Origin: Eleginops maclovinus | Lineage: Eukaryota > Chordata > Actinopteri > Perciformes > Eleginopidae | Assembly: GCF_036324505.1 (NCBI RefSeq) | Contig: NC_086352.1 | Coordinates: forward strand, 23,469,637 to 23,533,636 | DNA: 64,000 nucleotides | Reading direction: 5' to 3' | Shown here: positions 61,280 to 64,000 of the stretch, in pieces | Layout: every line of letters starts with the position of its first letter | Numbering within the stretch: the first letter of the stretch is position 1 | Made by a program: the position numbers and the translations under genes | The notes under the pieces: generated by a model | Seen by the model: only the letters and a program-made list of their open reading frames with translations | Database searches by the model: none | Told to the model about the DNA's origin: nothing

Positions 61280-64000
61280 GATGCTCTCTTGTGTTTATAT
61301 TCTCTTTAAGTGTGGTTTGTTAACAATATACCTTCAGTCTTGAGTTAGAGTACTGAGCTCTTTTTTTTCTCCACTTAGGCTAAACATAACTTGAGGTGGC
61401 CTAATATAAATCATTACAGCATAAAAAGCAATTCAATTAAATTGCTCTGTCGTCTAGAGGGTTCTCTAACAAATTGTAAGGTGTTATTATGTTTGCAGTG
61501 AAATGTGGAAATCCATTCTCCTGAATCAAAACACGGAATTTTGTGAGAAGCTGTAACATTCACATGGTCTTCCACTTGGAGCATACTTTTGGCAAAATTA
61601 TATTTTCTTTAGTCTGTCTATTTGTTTTAAAGTATCCTAATAGAAGTGTAACTTATCATAAGTGAAAAAACTCTATTGGGCCCTTTCTTTGGTATGGCAG
61701 CATAATATATAATATGACTTAAAAGATGATAATATCAAGTCCTTAATCATATTTGTGCTGCTGCAAATAATTATTTCTTATACATTTGATGTTTATCATT
61801 GTTTAAGGTTAATCAGTTTCATGTTGATAATGAGATGTCATCAAATTTGGATAAAAAAGGTGATCAAGTTGACCACCACTGTCAAAATCCCAAAATATTT
61901 TGCCTGATGATAGAAAGGTTATTCCAAATGATGTCAATTATTGTTTCAGTTCCTCGAATACTGAAGAAATGCCGACCACGTTTTGTGTTTCCATCCGGTG
62001 AATTACACCGTGTCCTCAGGAGAAAAAATGTGTTTATTATCAAGTCTACTTAGTGACGTCACTTGTTCTATCCAGTGTTGACAAAGTGTATTTACTGATT
62101 AGGATCATGCTCAGACTCCAAACACAGTGAGTGGGCTGGTATAACCCAGATCTGCTCCCAATATAATTACAGGTTTCTCATTAATGGTACATCAATGCTC
62201 ACCCAACTCAACGAGCCACAACCTGCTGAGTTCTAAAGAGGAATGACCGCCATGGTGTGAATCCTGTTGAAAAGAAACAACTAAGCAACAAGGCATTAAC
62301 AACATGTGTCTTAATTTAAGAAACATAAGAATTCAAACCTCTTTACCTAACCCTAACCCTTCCTAAAGTCTTTTTCAAAATTACTGCTTTTACTTTGCCT
62401 GTGTCCTGCCCTGTGGTCCTATACTGTCTCTATTATAGGGTTATAAACAAAGTAACCAAAATTAAAGCAGCCCGGCATCCAGTTGTCAGGGCCAATCCCA
62501 GATGTGGGCTTTGAGAGGGACCATGTTGCAGTGTAATTTAGCACTAACCCCACCCCCTCAAAATTCAAAAATGCACTTTCTATTCTCTTTCTGTTTTGTT
62601 TTCAGTCGGAAGATGGACAGTAATTGGGATTTCACATGTTTATCTTTAAGTTCTCCTTTTTCCTTCACTTCCTCCCTACTTGTTATGCTCTAACTATGCT
62701 ACACAAAACAGGGTGTATTCTCACAAAATAACTTGCTGCATGTGAGAGTCCATGTCTTGGCTGTTGTTTTAAATGCAGAGAGAAAAGAAGAGTGGGAGAG
62801 AGGTTTTTGTTTACTATGGCTGTAAAAAAGGGTTCATCCTGACAAGATGAAATAAGAGAGTTGAAGCTGCATACCATTTTCCAGGCTTTGCGTGTGAAAA
62901 GAAAAAACATCAACTCAAAGCCATTACAACAGTGAGAGAAACACGCAGCATCTGACCAAAGATAGTAAGCGTGGTAGGAATCAGTTTAAGTGGAGCCTTT
63001 AGTCTCATTGGCTCCAGCCTTCACATTTTAGATTCTTTTACACTCACAGAGCCAGACAAAACAGGAAATTTGGGGGCATTTGGGCAACAGTCAAGCCTTT
63101 GACCCTTGAACTTCAGCGCTCCCTGTGGCTTTGAAGTGAAGAGAGAGAATCACAAGCAATTACATGCAATGCAGAGTGTTCCCTTGAACGTTTAGCCTCC
63201 ACTGTGTAAACAGAATCAGAGGAGTGTGTTTGGCCGAGCGCTGGGTGTAGTCTGCTTCAAGTTTATAATCTCTGCTCAGTTTCCACCTTGTTTTGACTCA
63301 AACTAAACTGACCAAAACACTTTTCATAGTCTGAGGGGGCCTGTAGTAGTACAAGAAGCATTTTCATTTATCATCTACGTGCTGACCATTGCTAATAACA
63401 AATAAGATTTCCAGCATCATTCTTCAGCAGAAATCATGAGTGGTAATTCAAATGTATTGTTTTGCACTTTGAGCAGAATAACATATAGTTTCATTATATT
63501 CAAGGTAAAGAAAAACCTCTCTACTGACGATATCTCCAACACTTGGAAACTCACACCGAAGCAAGATTGAATAATAGCTGTACAGGTAAGACGAAAAATA
63601 TGTATGTTTGATTTTGGGGTGAACTGATCCTTTAAAGATGACACTGGCTTGGCTACTTGCAAAGCTCTTTTCGCAGCCTTAAAAAGGTATGGATAAAGCC
63701 TTTTGAGGCTCAAAAGCGAGCTCGGTCGAATCCGATGAACTGCCTCATGACCCATGTGTGTGTCTCTTGAGTCAGTATCGGTTTGGGCAGAAGTCTACAA
63801 GTCTGAGGGTGAAATGTATTAGTTGTGTTTGAGTGGGAATGAAGTGACTTCAGCAGCCCGCCTCTCATGGGGACGTTAGAGGTGTATTTTGGGAAATGTG
63901 GGGAAGAGTCTTGGCATGACGTTTAATTGTTGGTTAACTGCTTTAATATCCTTTAAACCAATGTAATGAATGGGTTGGACGTTTTTTATACCCTAGAATT
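61280..64000. other. intergenic region after tmem208
   Basis: No gene is supported. The 112-codon minus frame at 63417-63755 spans a repeat-like phrase and has no splice or family support. Two TTAGGG-like units at about 62345-62362 are too few to matter. Confidence 0.5.
63595..63640 (-). repeat. fragment of a dispersed fish repeat
   Basis: TGATTTTGGGGTGAACTGAT followed by CCTTTAAA is a phrase often met in fish DNA transposon remnants (GGGTGAACTNTCCCTTTAA), by memory. Ends uncertain. Confidence 0.4.

Noticed and set aside
62345..62362. Telomere-like CCCTAACCCTAACCC
   Set aside because: Only about two and a half units; too short to be an interstitial telomere.
63417..63755. 112-codon minus-strand frame near the right edge
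   Set aside because: No family resemblance or splice context, and it crosses a repeat-like phrase (GGGGTGAACT..CCTTTAAA).

Overview
The window is nuclear DNA from a teleost fish, probably a percomorph. It shows short phase-conserved introns, a fish-type Tc1 transposon, a tRNA-derived SINE, teleost MITEs and long CA/GT microsatellites. Every protein-coding gene is split into exons, so the genes below were assembled by hand from splice sites, reading phase and my memory of the vertebrate families. No alignment was run.

Layout: 1-3.9 kb, no gene seen. 3.9-6.5 kb (-), nmrk2, nicotinamide riboside kinase. 10.8-16.5 kb (-), hapln3, a hyaluronan/proteoglycan link protein that carries a complete Tc1 element. 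17.6-27.3 kb (-), mfge8, a secreted protein with three EGF and two discoidin domains. 28.9-43.0 kb (+), abhd2, an alpha/beta-hydrolase. 43.4-48.4 kb (-), rlbp1, encoding the retinal-binding protein CRALBP. 51.9-56.3 kb (-), slc39a1, a ZIP zinc transporter. 57.1-61.3 kb (+), tmem208, an ER membrane protein. 61.3-64 kb, no gene seen.

The block hapln3(-) mfge8(-) abhd2(+) rlbp1(-) has the order and orientations I know for human 15q26.1 (HAPLN3-MFGE8-ABHD2-RLBP1). ACAN, which lies beside HAPLN3 in tetrapods, is absent, and nmrk2 is there instead. slc39a1 and tmem208 lie on the rlbp1 side. mfge8/abhd2 and slc39a1/tmem208 are divergent pairs, and abhd2/rlbp1 are convergent.

The genes are not an operon and share no single pathway. 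hapln3 and mfge8 are extracellular matrix or adhesion genes. rlbp1 serves the visual cycle. nmrk2 makes NAD precursor, slc39a1 imports zinc, tmem208 targets proteins to the ER, and abhd2 is a lipid hydrolase.

I found no new biological system. The most notable observation is that the Tc1 element, whose 340-codon transposase has no stops, sits inside the GT splice donor of a hapln3 exon. The TA target duplication supplies the T of the donor, so the donor survives with altered downstream bases. Other notable points are repeats next to 3' splice sites in rlbp1 and tmem208, a GC-AG intron in mfge8, a strong G-quadruplex motif in abhd2, and a palindromic MITE.
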